DNA from: Mycobacterium sp. 852014-52450_SCH5900713
GTDB lineage: Bacteria > Actinomycetota > Actinomycetes > Mycobacteriales > Mycobacteriaceae
Length of the DNA: 64,000 bases
Direction of reading: 5' to 3'
NCBI RefSeq assembly: GCF_001667075.1
Contig: NZ_LZIL01000074.1
Span: 1 to 64,000 of the forward strand
The notes beneath the pieces were generated by a model. The model had not been told where the DNA came from, did no database searches, and saw only the letters and a list, made by a program, of their open reading frames with translations. The translations under genes were made by a program, and so were the position numbers. Position 1 is the first letter of the stretch, and each line of letters begins with the position of its first letter. This document shows, in pieces, positions 50,685 to 58,665 of the stretch.

Positions 50685-51491
50685 ATGACCAACCGAGTAC
50701 TGATCACAGGCGGCACCGGCACCGTGGGTCGCATCGTCGTCGACCACCTGACGGCCGCCGGCAAGGACGTCCGCGTTCTGAGCCGCGGACGACGGCGGCA
50801 CCAGCGCACCGACGTCGAGCATGTCGTGGGCGACGTGCGAACCGGCGACGGGCTCGACGCGGCCGTCGACGGCGTCGACACGATCGTGCACTGCGTCTAT
50901 CCCACCGAGCACCTGGTCGCTGCAGCGAAACGGGCGGGCGCACCGCATCTGGTTTACGTCTCCATCGTCGGAATCGACCGCGTCCCATTCGCCCTGTACC
51001 GCATGATGCTCAGCAACGAACGCACGATCGCTGAGTCGGGCCTGCCGTGGACGGTGCAGCGGGCGACCCAGTTCCACGATCTGATCGCCGTCATACTGCG
51101 CATGCTCGCGAAACCGCCGGTCGTGCTCCTGTCGGACTTGAAGTTCCAACCGGTCGACGTGCGCGACGTGGGCGAGCGGTTGGCCCGGTTGGCGCTCGGC
51201 GAGCCGATCGGACGTGCGCCGGATTTCGGCGGCCCGCAGGCGCGTGCACTCCAAGACCTTGCCCGCAGCTACCTGGCGATCGTGGGTAAACGTCGACGCA
51301 TCGTCCCGATCCGGTTGCCCGGCAAGGTTTTTGGTGGGTTGCGCGCCGGCGCCCTGCTGACCCCGGAGCACGAAGCTGGCGCGATCACTTTCGAGCAGTA
51401 CCTCCAAGAACAGGTCGACGCGGGCCAATTGCCCTACCACGACGCGATCCGCGCTTACCTGCCGCACCGTCCGCGCAAAGCGTCGCGATGA
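50685..51491 (+). CDS. NAD(P)-binding NmrA/epimerase-like oxidoreductase (ECF41 partner)
   Basis: Atypical SDR of 268 residues: VLITGGTGTVGRIVVDHLTA at residue 5, VHCVYPTEHLVAAAKRAGAP near 67, then HLVYVSIVGIDRVPFALYRM near 90 and PWTVQRATQFHDLIAVILRM near 121. The classical YxxxK is replaced by Y-R-M-M, so it may bind NADP without ordinary SDR catalysis. ECF41 sigma factors are typically next to a carboxymuconolactone decarboxylase, oxidoreductase or epimerase gene, and this is the oxidoreductase type. Cotranscription with the sigma factor is likely. Confidence 0.8.
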   Translation: MTNRVLITGGTGTVGRIVVDHLTAAGKDVRVLSRGRRRHQRTDVEHVVGDVRTGDGLDAAVDGVDTIVHCVYPTEHLVAAAKRAGAPHLVYVSIVGIDRVPFALYRMMLSNERTIAESGLPWTVQRATQFHDLIAVILRMLAKPPVVLLSDLKFQPVDVRDVGERLARLALGEPIGRAPDFGGPQARALQDLARSYLAIVGKRRRIVPIRLPGKVFGGLRAGALLTPEHEAGAITFEQYLQEQVDAGQLPYHDAIRAYLPHRPRKASR

Positions 51492-51507
51492 CTGGGGGTT
51501 GACCGGC

Positions 51508-51525
51508 TCCGCCCTTCGGGCCGGA
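51508..51525 (+). terminator. Weak hairpin after the ECF41 operon
   Basis: CCGCCC-TTC-GGGC-CGG can fold as a short GC-rich hairpin 17 bp after the oxidoreductase stop. One base bulges and no U-tract follows. Confidence 0.3.
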
Positions 51526-51600
51526 CTGTGGTTTCTTACGTTCGTGGAGGCAGTGGTCGGACTCGTCGCGAGTCGGCCGGCCTGGCTTCGCTTGGCACTC

Positions 51601-51661
51601 CGACCTGGGCATCAAGCTTCCGGCCGTACGGACCGATCTCGGCATCAGGCTTCCCGCCATA
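51601..51661. repeat. Imperfect 33-bp direct repeat upstream of the I42 gene
   Basis: Two 28-bp units (51601-51628 and 51634-51661) match at 23 positions, core GGCATCAxGCTTCC, period 33. The second ends immediately before the I42 ribosome site, so the repeats span its promoter. Confidence 0.5.
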
Positions 51662-51670
51662 ATGGAGGCG

Positions 51671-52114
51671 ATGAATCTTGTGAGGATGAGGCTGCTGATA
51701 GCAGTCGCCGTGCTCGTTTCGTCAACGGTGGTGGGCTGCCACTTCGCATCCAGAAACCCGCCGTCGACCAAGACGCTCCAGGTGCCCATGACCGACGTGC
51801 TCACCCAGGACGTCATCAAGCAGAGCATGACCTTGACTGCCGGCAACACGCTGATCGTGAAGTTGGGCTCGAATTACACGACCCCGTACCGGTGGGCGCC
51901 GGAGATGAAGGTCGGCGATCCGGGAATCCTCAAGCAAACCAGCCACGAGTTCGTGCCGCCAAGTTCCGATGCGTTGGGGGCGCCCGGCACCGAGGTGTGG
52001 AAGTTCACCGCGTTGAAGCCGGGGACCACGACGATCGGCACGTCCTACACCAGCTTCGTCGAAAAGGATTCCAAACCGGCGTGCACCTATACGGCCGACG
52101 TCACGGTGCAGTAA
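51671..52114 (+). CDS. Lipoprotein with I42 (chagasin-like) protease-inhibitor fold
   Basis: Protein of 147 residues from ATG 51671. MNLVRMRLLIAVAVLVSSTV then VGC is a lipoprotein signal (cysteine near residue 23). The chagasin-like loops are visible: KLGSNYTTPYRWAPEM (usually N-P-T-T-G-Y-x-W), GAPGTEVWKFTALKPGTTTI (G-x-G-x-x-x-W-x-F) and a final beta strand TYTADVTVQ. Chagasin-type proteins inhibit papain-family cysteine proteases. First-loop residues are altered, so inhibition is not certain. GGAGG lies just before the ATG. Confidence 0.7.
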   Translation: MNLVRMRLLIAVAVLVSSTVVGCHFASRNPPSTKTLQVPMTDVLTQDVIKQSMTLTAGNTLIVKLGSNYTTPYRWAPEMKVGDPGILKQTSHEFVPPSSDALGAPGTEVWKFTALKPGTTTIGTSYTSFVEKDSKPACTYTADVTVQ

Positions 52115-52168
52115 AGCTCTCTGGCAAACGAGTGCGCACCGGTCAGACGTCGCGCTACGGTCTGGTGC

Positions 52169-52648
52169 GTGTTCGGCTTTCTCCGTAATTTGTCCGAAAT
52201 CGGCAAACTGCCCGCGGCGCTGCGCGACGAGCTCGAAGCCGAGGGCATCATCTTCAGCGCCGGCAAGGTCGGGGTGAGCCGGCACTTCGGCGGCCACGTG
52301 CCGGGGGTCTATTCGGCTTCCGGCGTATCCCGCTACACGGGCGCCTTCGCGTTCACGTCCGCCCGGATCGTCGCCACTCTTCCCGCGCGCGGGGACGCCA
52401 ACCTGCGATCGATCGACTGCACCTGGGACAGCGGCAAGGGGCCGGCCCGGGCCACCATCACCGGCAAAGGGCTGAAGCTGGAAATCGACCTGCACGGTGT
52501 CGACCCCGCCTTCAGCGGGTCGATGAGCCTCAACTACAAGAAGACCATCCCCGACGAGGTGCTGGAGACACTGCCAACGACGACGCTGCGTTATCCGGTC
52601 CAGCCGGTTTTCGTGTACCGCGCGGCCGGCGTGCGTCCCAAGACATAG
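52169..52648 (+). CDS. Conserved-looking hypothetical protein
   Basis: Protein of 159 residues from GTG 52169. No signal or membrane segment. A beta-rich domain is suggested by VGVSRHFGGHVPGVYSASGV, YTGAFAFTSARIVATLPARG, and GKGLKLEIDLHGVDPAFSGS. It may be a GRAM/PH-like lipid-binding domain, but this is only a guess from strand pattern. Not recognised. It converges on the SDR gene. Confidence 0.55.
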   Translation: MFGFLRNLSEIGKLPAALRDELEAEGIIFSAGKVGVSRHFGGHVPGVYSASGVSRYTGAFAFTSARIVATLPARGDANLRSIDCTWDSGKGPARATITGKGLKLEIDLHGVDPAFSGSMSLNYKKTIPDEVLETLPTTTLRYPVQPVFVYRAAGVRPKT

Positions 52649-52669
52649 CCTGCGGCACAAGGGTTTCCG

Positions 52670-53431
52670 TCACGCGGCCGGCCGCAGCATCCGTGCGCTG
52701 ACAAGCGACGAGACCCACCCGGGCATCAATCGTGTGCTCGTCGTCATCAGCCGATAGCGCCACCCGGGCACGACGACGGCGCGGCCCCGGTCCAGGGCGC
52801 GCAGCCCGGCGGCCACGACGGGCTCGGGCGCCGCGAGTCGGCGATAGATCGCGGTGTGCGAGACGTCCGATCCCAGCGCATCGACGAACCCAGTCCGGGT
52901 GGGTCCGGGGCACAACGCCGTGACGGTAACCCCCGAACCGCGAGTCTCCGCCCACAGCGCTTGGCTCAGTGACAACACGAACGCCTTGGTCGCGCCATAG
53001 GTGGCCTGATACGGCCCGGGCTGAAACGCGATGGTGGACGCGACATTCAAGATGCCGCCCCGGCCGCGGGCCAGCATGCCGGGAAGCACCGCGTGGCTCA
53101 GCCGCACCAGCGCGTCGACGTTGACTGCGACCAGCTCGCGCTCACGCTCGGCGTCGAGCTCGGCGAACGGGCCGTAGGTGCCGAAGCCGGCGTTGTTGAC
53201 CAGCACGGCGACCTCCCGTCCGTCCAGGCGGGCGACGAGGGCATCGACGCCGGCCTGTGTGCCAAGATCGCCGACTGCCAGTTCGACTTGCTGGTCGACC
53301 CGCTGGGCCACCGCACTCAGCCGTGCTTCGTCACGCCCGGCGAGCAGTAACGACATGCCCCGCTGCGCCAGCTGGTCGGCGAAAATTGCGCCCAGCCCGG
53401 AGCTGGCGCCGGTGATGACTGCCCATGACAT
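52670..53431 (-). CDS. SDR family oxidoreductase
   Basis: Short-chain dehydrogenase of 253 residues. AVITGASSGLGAIFADQLAQ at residue 4, LVNNAGFGTYGPF near 82, Ser in NVASTIAFQPGPYQ near 133 and YxxxK in ATYGATKAFVLSLSQAL near 148. The C-terminal R-Y-R-L-M-T-T-S-T-R region is typical of the membrane-associated 'classical' SDRs of acyl-CoA/ketone type. ATG at 53431 (MSWAVITGA) is chosen over the longer frame. It follows the DUF1707 gene by 10 bp. Confidence 0.87.
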   Translation of the reverse strand: MSWAVITGASSGLGAIFADQLAQRGMSLLLAGRDEARLSAVAQRVDQQVELAVGDLGTQAGVDALVARLDGREVAVLVNNAGFGTYGPFAELDAERERELVAVNVDALVRLSHAVLPGMLARGRGGILNVASTIAFQPGPYQATYGATKAFVLSLSQALWAETRGSGVTVTALCPGPTRTGFVDALGSDVSHTAIYRRLAAPEPVVAAGLRALDRGRAVVVPGWRYRLMTTSTRLMPGWVSSLVSARMLRPAA

Positions 53432-53441
53432 GGCTGACCCC

Positions 53442-53870
53442 TTACTTCGCAGGAGTTTTGACGGCGGGGTGAATGCCCAGGGCGTGGCTGACAAGGCCGA
53501 TGCCGGCGCCGAGGATGGGCCAGATCGGCCAGAAGTAGGTGGCGCCGGTGGTCGCGGCGACGGCCGCCCACACGGCGAGCACGATGACGGTCATCGCCAG
53601 GTAGGCCGCGAGGTGAAGGCGCACGCCACGGCGGGCGGCCTCGACGCGGGCGGCGCGGCGGCGCGGGTCCGCGCGCCGGATCCGCTCGAGCGGCAGGTCG
53701 GCGAGGAGCTGGGTGAGTTTCTCGGTGGTGTGCGTGCCGAACACGGCCTGCAGCCGTTGCTCGTATTCATCCAGTTGCAGGTAGCCCTGCGCGAATGCCT
53801 GGCCGAGGCGTTCTGCCGCCCTCTCCCGGTCGCGGTCGCCGGCGCGGGGGGTCATGAGTTGCTGGTCCAT
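53442..53870 (-). CDS. DUF1707 domain membrane protein
   Basis: Protein of 142 residues. RAGDRDRERAAERLGQAFAQ then GYLQLDEYEQRLQAVFGTHT is the DUF1707 motif found at the N-terminus of many actinobacterial membrane proteins. Two hydrophobic helices follow (LHLAAYLAMTVIVLAVWAAV and TYFWPIWPILGAGIGLVSHA), as in 2TM-type proteins. ATG 53870 follows AAGGGG. It heads a two-gene operon with the SDR and is divergent from a TetR gene. Confidence 0.75.
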   Translation of the reverse strand: MDQQLMTPRAGDRDRERAAERLGQAFAQGYLQLDEYEQRLQAVFGTHTTEKLTQLLADLPLERIRRADPRRRAARVEAARRGVRLHLAAYLAMTVIVLAVWAAVAATTGATYFWPIWPILGAGIGLVSHALGIHPAVKTPAK

Positions 53871-53900
53871 TTCATCCCCTTCCAAAGATGTGAATGGCTT

Positions 53901-53920
53901 TAACATAGTCCCTAATGTTA
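53901..53920. promoter_or_regulatory. Palindrome between DUF1707 and TetR genes
   Basis: TAACAT-N8-ATGTTA, exact 6+6 inverted repeat, in an AT-rich 61-bp gap, 12 bp before the TetR start. A likely operator and promoter region for both directions. Confidence 0.65.
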
Positions 53921-53931
53921 ATATCGTCAAC

Positions 53932-54546
53932 ATGGCACGGGAGCGGAAAGTTGCGGCGCGTCGGGACAGCTATCACCATGGCGACCTCAAACGCGCCCTG
54001 AGCAGCGCCGCTTTGTCGCTGGTGGCCGAGAAGGGGCCGAAGGGCTTCACGCTGACCGAGGCGGCACGACGCGCGGGCGTCAGCGCCGCCGCCCCGTACC
54101 GGCACTTCGCCGACAAGGCCGCGCTGCTAGCGACCGTGGCCGAACAGGGCTTTCGCGACCTCCACGCCGAACTGGCCGCGGCCGCCGACGTCGCGCCCGA
54201 CCCGAAGGACCGGGTGGTCGAACTCGGCCGCGCGTATGTGCGCTGGGCCGTCGCCCACCCGGATCACTACCGGGTGATGTTCGGCGCCGAGCTCTCCAAG
54301 GCCGACCATCCCGACCTGGCCGTCGCCGGCGAGCAGGCGTTCGGCGACCTGCTCGACGCGATCGTGACGTGCCAACAGGCGGGCATCGCCGGCGGTCAAG
54401 ACCCGCGTGAACTCGCCGCGCCGCTGTGGTCGCTGGTGCACGGCGTCGCGTCGCTCGCGATCGGTGGCGAGTTGCTCAGCGTGGGCATCGAGCAGGACCC
54501 GGAGGCCATCATCGCCGGCGTGGTGGCCCAAATGCTGGGCGGTTAG
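53932..54546 (+). CDS. TetR family regulator
   Basis: Protein of 204 residues. It opens RKVAARRDSYHHGDLKRALS, the YHHGDL pattern of a known TetR subgroup, and the HTH is ALSLVAEKGPKGFTLTEAAR then AGVSAAAPYRHFADKAALLA. A WHG-type C-terminal domain includes RWAVAHPDHYRVMFGAEL. It is divergent from DUF1707-SDR and likely represses them through the palindrome at 53901. Its end overlaps the convergent lipM by 4 bp. Confidence 0.87.
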   Translation: MARERKVAARRDSYHHGDLKRALSSAALSLVAEKGPKGFTLTEAARRAGVSAAAPYRHFADKAALLATVAEQGFRDLHAELAAAADVAPDPKDRVVELGRAYVRWAVAHPDHYRVMFGAELSKADHPDLAVAGEQAFGDLLDAIVTCQQAGIAGGQDPRELAAPLWSLVHGVASLAIGGELLSVGIEQDPEAIIAGVVAQMLGG

Positions 54547-55817
54547 GCCACGTTGGCCTGGCGGCGCGTCGCATAGACCTCGGCCAGGAACTGTTCGACG
54601 GCGACCGCGCTGTGCACCGCGCGCGCCGAACCGAAGATGTCGAAAGCGTGCTGGGTGAACGGCAATTCGGCGTACACGACGGGCTGGTTGCTCGCCTGCC
54701 GCAGCCGCTCGACGAATCCACGCGCCTGCTCGACGGGAACCAGCGAGTCGTTGCGGCCGTGCAAGACGAAGAACGGGGGAGCGTCCGCCGAAACGTGGTT
54801 GACCGGCGACGCGGCGATGAAGGGCTGCATGTTCGTCGAAGGCCGTTGCTTGACAACCGATTTGACGAGCAGGGCGGGCATCATCGGGTGCATCGCGTCG
54901 TTGAATCGCGTGAAGTCGTAGACGCCGTAGAACGGCACGGCCGCCTGCACTCGGGTGTCGGCGTCTTCGAAGCCGGGCTGGAATTGCGGGTCATTGGGAG
55001 TGAGAGCGGCCAGCGACGACAGGTGGCCGCCGGCCGAACCGCCGGTGATGGCGATGAATTCGGGGTCGCCGCCGTACTCGGCGATGTGCGCCTTGACCCA
55101 CGCCAGGGCGCGCTTGACGTCGATGATGTGGTCGGGCCAGGTGTTGCGCGGGCTGTGCCGGTAGTTGATCGCCACACAGACCCAGCCCAACTCCGCGAGG
55201 TGGCTCATCAGCGGATGGGCTTGTCCGCGTTTGTTTCCCGTCGTCCAGGCGCCACCCGGGATCTGGAAGAGCACCGGCGCCTTGCCCATCGGGTCGAGAT
55301 CCGGACGGCGCCAGATGTCCAGGTAATTGGCGCTGCCGAATTCGCCGTAGCTGATGTTGGAGTCATGGGCGTAGTCGCGATAAATCCGCATCATCCGCAG
55401 CAGCCCCGGCGTCTTGGCGGTCCCGCCGCCGGCCGGCCGGCGCCACAGGTCCCCCGACTCGGTGCGACGAGCGGCGCCCAGGCCCTCGTCCAACGCCTGG
55501 GTCAGCGGCACGTTGGCCTTATGCCCGGCGCGGCTGAAGTTCAGCAAGCCCATCGCGGACACGGTTGCCACCGCCCACGCCGCGATGCGCACCGGGGGCG
55601 TGAGTCGGCGAGCGGTCAACGCCAGACCGCCGAGCTGGCTGACCAGGGTCTGCAACGGCAACTCGGTGACGACCAGCCCGAACATAAACGAGAAGAGCGA
55701 TAGGTAGCCGCTGCGCGCCAGCGGCCGGTAGGCGTTGAGCGTGGACACCGCGGTCACCGCCGTGACGATCAGCGACCCTATCTGCCGGATGACGTGGATG
55801 ATTCGAGCTGTCCGCAT
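54543..55817 (-). CDS. lipM: Alpha/beta hydrolase, HSL-type esterase with membrane anchor
   Basis: Protein of 424 residues. The first ~110 residues contain hydrophobic helices (GSLIVTAVTAVSTLNAYRPL, GYLSLFSFMFGLVVTELPLQ, IAAWAVATVSAMGLLNFSRA). The catalytic domain has the oxyanion motif IPGGAWTTGNKRG near residue 190, nucleophile Ser in AITGGSAGGHLSSLAAL near 262, Asp in VLHGRNDSLVPVEQA near 355 and His in FTQHAFDIFGSA near 388. It hydrolyses short-to-medium acyl esters. From memory M. tuberculosis LipM (Rv2284) is of similar length. Confidence 0.85.
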   Translation of the reverse strand: MRTARIIHVIRQIGSLIVTAVTAVSTLNAYRPLARSGYLSLFSFMFGLVVTELPLQTLVSQLGGLALTARRLTPPVRIAAWAVATVSAMGLLNFSRAGHKANVPLTQALDEGLGAARRTESGDLWRRPAGGGTAKTPGLLRMMRIYRDYAHDSNISYGEFGSANYLDIWRRPDLDPMGKAPVLFQIPGGAWTTGNKRGQAHPLMSHLAELGWVCVAINYRHSPRNTWPDHIIDVKRALAWVKAHIAEYGGDPEFIAITGGSAGGHLSSLAALTPNDPQFQPGFEDADTRVQAAVPFYGVYDFTRFNDAMHPMMPALLVKSVVKQRPSTNMQPFIAASPVNHVSADAPPFFVLHGRNDSLVPVEQARGFVERLRQASNQPVVYAELPFTQHAFDIFGSARAVHSAVAVEQFLAEVYATRRQANVA

Positions 55818-55838
55818 CCGCTCACCTTACGAAATGCC

Positions 55839-56165
55839 CTACGTGGCTTCTGCCCGGCTCTCGAGGTTCTTGACCGCGGCGCTATCGTTCTCGGTCAGTC
55901 CGATCTTCGACGCGCCGCCGGGCGAGCCGAGCTCGGTGAAGAAGTCGGCGTTGATCTGGGTGTACTCGCCGTATTCGCCGGGCAGGTCGTCCTCGTAGTA
56001 GATGGACTCAACGGGGCACACCGGCTCACACGCGCCGCAGTCGACGCACTCGTCGGGGTGGATGTAGAGCATCCGCGTGCCCTCGTAGATGCAGTCGACG
56101 GGACATTCCTCGATGCACGCCTTGTCTTTGATGTCGACGCAGGGCTCGGCGATCACGTAGGCCAT
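55839..56165 (-). CDS. Seven-iron ferredoxin [3Fe-4S][4Fe-4S]
   Basis: Protein of 108 residues. Cluster ligands lie in AEPCVDIKDKACIEECPVDC near residue 6-25 and ECVDCGACEPVCPVESIYYE near 38-58. The first motif has the spaced cysteines of the 3Fe-4S site (C-x7-C-x3-CP), the second the C-x2-C-x2-C-x3-CP of the 4Fe-4S. The C-terminal YTQINADFFTELGSPGGASK is the extension seen in mycobacterial FdxC (Rv1177) rather than FdxA, as I recall. It could supply electrons to NirA or P450s nearby; no direct evidence. Start ATG 56165. Confidence 0.9.
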   Translation of the reverse strand: MAYVIAEPCVDIKDKACIEECPVDCIYEGTRMLYIHPDECVDCGACEPVCPVESIYYEDDLPGEYGEYTQINADFFTELGSPGGASKIGLTENDSAAVKNLESRAEAT

Positions 56166-56212
56166 AAGCCCATGGTTCTCGCCGCAACCCGGCGCGAGTA
56201 GAGGTCCCGGCG

Positions 56213-56226
56213 TTGTGGAGTCACAA
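56213..56226. promoter_or_regulatory. TTGTG-N4-CACAA site upstream of the LysR gene
   Basis: TTGTG-GAGT-CACAA, an exact palindrome, 43 bp before the LysR start. A related half-palindrome (TTGTGTCACACGA) follows 8 bp on. The same motif with the same 4-base spacer lies upstream of nirA. Confidence 0.6.
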
Positions 56227-56268
56227 GCTATCGTTGTGTCACACGAATTGATTGTGATGTGATCAGCC

Positions 56269-57201
56269 ATGCCGCTCAGCCCGCGAATGCCCGAGCTCGC
56301 CTCGTTCGAGGTGTTCTTGGCGATCGCCGAGACCGGCAGCCTGGGCCGCGCCGCGCGCGAACTCGGGCTGACCCAGCAGGCCATCTCGCGACGGCTCGCG
56401 TCGATGGAGGCCCAGATCGGTGTGACGCTGGCGGTGCGAACGACGCGCGGCTCGCAGCTGACGCCGGCGGGCCTGATCGTCGCGGACTGGGCGAGGCGGT
56501 TGCTGGAGGTCGCCACCGAGCTTGACGCGGGCATGGGATCGCTGCGCAAGGAGGGCCGCGAGCGGATCCGGGTTGCGGCCAGCCAGACGATCTCCGAGCA
56601 GCTGATGCCGCATTGGCTGCTGTCCCTACAGACCGAGGCGACGCGGCGCGGCGTCGTTGCCCCGCAGGTGAGTTTGACCGCGACCAATAGCGAGCACGCG
56701 ATCGCCGCGGTCCGCGACGGCAGCGCGGATCTCGGGTTTGTCGAAAACCCGGGCACACCAAAGAGGTTGGGCACTTGTGTGGTGGGTCAGGACGAACTGG
56801 TGATCGTGGTGCCGCCGGGCCATAAGTGGACGCGACGGGCGCGGGGGGTGACCGCTCGCGAACTCGCGGAGACGCCGCTGGTTGCCCGCGAACCCCATTC
56901 GGGCATCCGCGATTCGCTGACGGTGGCGTTGCGTCAGGTGCTGGGCGACGACATGGAGCAAGCGCCGCCGGTATTGGAGCTGACGTCGGCGGCGGCGATG
57001 CGCGCGGCCGTGCTCGCCGGTGCGGGACCGGCGGCCATGAGCAAGTTGGCGGTGGCCGACGACCTGGTGGTCGGGCGGCTGAGCGCGGTCACTATTCCGA
57101 AACTGGACTTAAGGCGCAAGTTTCGCGCGATCTGGGTGGGCGGGCGCACGCCGCCGGCCGGGGCGGTTCGAGATCTGTTGAGCCACATCAACAGCCGCTA
57201 G
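56269..57201 (+). CDS. LysR-type transcriptional regulator
   Basis: Protein of 310 residues. The winged HTH is ASFEVFLAIAETGSLGRAAR then GLTQQAISRRLASMEAQIGV at residues 11-50, with a linker helix and an effector domain that includes VSLTATNSEHAIAAVRDGSA and ELVIVVPPGHKW. LysR proteins usually autoregulate and activate a neighbouring operon; this one converges on che1 (4-bp overlap) and shares an operator-like motif with nirA. M. tuberculosis Rv2282c is the likely counterpart. The effector is unknown. Confidence 0.88.
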   Translation: MPLSPRMPELASFEVFLAIAETGSLGRAARELGLTQQAISRRLASMEAQIGVTLAVRTTRGSQLTPAGLIVADWARRLLEVATELDAGMGSLRKEGRERIRVAASQTISEQLMPHWLLSLQTEATRRGVVAPQVSLTATNSEHAIAAVRDGSADLGFVENPGTPKRLGTCVVGQDELVIVVPPGHKWTRRARGVTARELAETPLVAREPHSGIRDSLTVALRQVLGDDMEQAPPVLELTSAAAMRAAVLAGAGPAAMSKLAVADDLVVGRLSAVTIPKLDLRRKFRAIWVGGRTPPAGAVRDLLSHINSR

Positions 57202-57914
57202 GCTGCCGCGTCGGCTTCCAACGCCTCGTCGTAGCGGTCGAGCAGGGTCTCGGCCACCAGCGGGTGGGCGCCCAGCGGCGCGCCCATCGGAATACCGTTG
57301 TCCCGCGCATAGGTTGAGACGCCGTCGGTGAGCAGCCCCGGCGCCAGGAACCAGGGCGCGATGACGAGTCGGCGCGCGCCGCGGCGGCGCAGGTGGCCGG
57401 CGGCGCGTTGCACCGAGGCCTCGGGCCGGGTGGCAAACGCCGTCGTCGCAGCGGCCCATCGGGTTCCGACGGCCAACCGGGACGCCACCTTCGATGTGCG
57501 CGCGTTCGCCGCGGCGTTGGACGAGCCGATCGCGACCACCATCACGCCGAGGTCGTCGTCGTCCGGGGAGACCCCGACCTCGGCCAGGCGTTCGCGCAGT
57601 ACCGACACCAGCCGGTCGTCCTCGCCGAGCACGTCGGCCTGGCGGATGCCGTGGGCTCCGGCTTTCGCGATCTGCTTCGGGATGTCCAGGCGCGCGTGGT
57701 AGGCGCTGGCCAGCAGGAAGGGGGCCACCACCGCGCGGCGGCTGTCCGGCAGGCCGGCCAGCACGTCGGCGAAGTTCGGCTCGTTGAGCTCCAGGAACGC
57801 CAGCCGCACGTCGAGGTCGGGGCGCATGCCGGCCAGCCGGTTGGCGACGGCCTGCGCGTTGGCGCCCGACCGTGGGTCCCGGCTGCCGTGGGCGGTGAGT
57901 ACGAGTGTGCTCAT
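57198..57914 (-). CDS. che1: Sirohydrochlorin chelatase (CbiX/SirB-like)
   Basis: Protein of 238 residues with two CbiX-type halves. TLVLTAHGSRDPRSGANAQA at the start and FLLASAYHARLDIPKQIAKA near residue 67 bear the metal-inserting His, with a second half around VVAIGSSNAAANARTSKVAS and VIAPWFLAPGLLTDGVSTYA. It inserts Fe2+ (or Co2+) into sirohydrochlorin, giving the siroheme that NirA needs. ATG at 57914 overlaps the cysH stop (ATGA), so it is third in nirA-cysH-che1. It corresponds to Rv2393 in M. tuberculosis as I recall. Confidence 0.88.
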   Translation of the reverse strand: MSTLVLTAHGSRDPRSGANAQAVANRLAGMRPDLDVRLAFLELNEPNFADVLAGLPDSRRAVVAPFLLASAYHARLDIPKQIAKAGAHGIRQADVLGEDDRLVSVLRERLAEVGVSPDDDDLGVMVVAIGSSNAAANARTSKVASRLAVGTRWAAATTAFATRPEASVQRAAGHLRRRGARRLVIAPWFLAPGLLTDGVSTYARDNGIPMGAPLGAHPLVAETLLDRYDEALEADAAA

Positions 57915-58648
57915 GATGCGTGCAACCCGCATTCGACCTTGTTTCGTCCCCGCCAGCGGCCGCTGCGAGGATCGTCACCCTCGGCCGGCTTGGCGGTGCA
58001 GGGGGCACAGCCGATGGACGGGTAGCCCTCCTCGACAAGCGGATTGACCAGGACGTTGTTCCGCTCGATGTAGTCCTGGACGTCGTCGTCGGTCCAGGCC
58101 GCGATGGGGTTGACCTTGATCAGTTCGAACGACTCGTCGAAGCTGATCAGCGGGGCGGTGGCGCGGGTGGCGGCCTCCACCCGGCGCAACCCGCTGACCC
58201 ACGCCGCGTAACCGCGCAGCGCGCGGCGCAGGGGGATGACCTTGCGCAGCCGGCAGCATTCGTTGGGGTCGCGGGCGAACAGGTCCTTGCCCAGCAGCTC
58301 GTCCTGCTCGGCGACGGTGTGTTCGGGTTCGACGTTGAGCAGGTGGATGTCGTAGACGGACTCGACCGCGTCGCGGGTGCCGATGGTTTCGGCGAAGTGG
58401 TAGCCGGTGTCCAGGAACAGCACCGGCACGCCCGGTCGCACGTCCGAGGCGAGCGAAACCATCACCGCGTCTTGCATGTTGGCGGCCACCACGTACTTGC
58501 AGTTGGCCCAGCCGCGGGGACCGTCGACGCCGCCGAAATGCTCGTCGGTCCAGCGCAGGATGTCGACGGCGCCGGCGCCCTCCATCTCGGAAGCACCGCG
58601 CTCGGCCAGCTCACGCAGCTGCTCCTTGGTGAAGTTCATCGCCACCAT
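57911..58648 (-). CDS. cysH: APS reductase (thioredoxin-dependent)
   Basis: Protein of 245 residues. PP-loop-type fold with LFLDTGYHFAETIGTRDAVE near residue 75, the Fe-S ligands ECCRLRKVIPL near 130 and GCAPCTAKPAEGDD near 213, and the catalytic Cys in the C-terminal KVECGLH. The double CC and CxxC set marks the 4Fe-4S APS-reducing type rather than PAPS reductase. It reduces APS to sulfite and AMP, feeding NirA. ATG 58648 was chosen (ATG 58639 also possible); GAGGAC lies before it. It is 17 bp after the nirA stop. Confidence 0.92.
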   Translation of the reverse strand: MVAMNFTKEQLRELAERGASEMEGAGAVDILRWTDEHFGGVDGPRGWANCKYVVAANMQDAVMVSLASDVRPGVPVLFLDTGYHFAETIGTRDAVESVYDIHLLNVEPEHTVAEQDELLGKDLFARDPNECCRLRKVIPLRRALRGYAAWVSGLRRVEAATRATAPLISFDESFELIKVNPIAAWTDDDVQDYIERNNVLVNPLVEEGYPSIGCAPCTAKPAEGDDPRSGRWRGRNKVECGLHAS

Positions 58649-58665
58649 GGCGGGGTCCTCAACTC

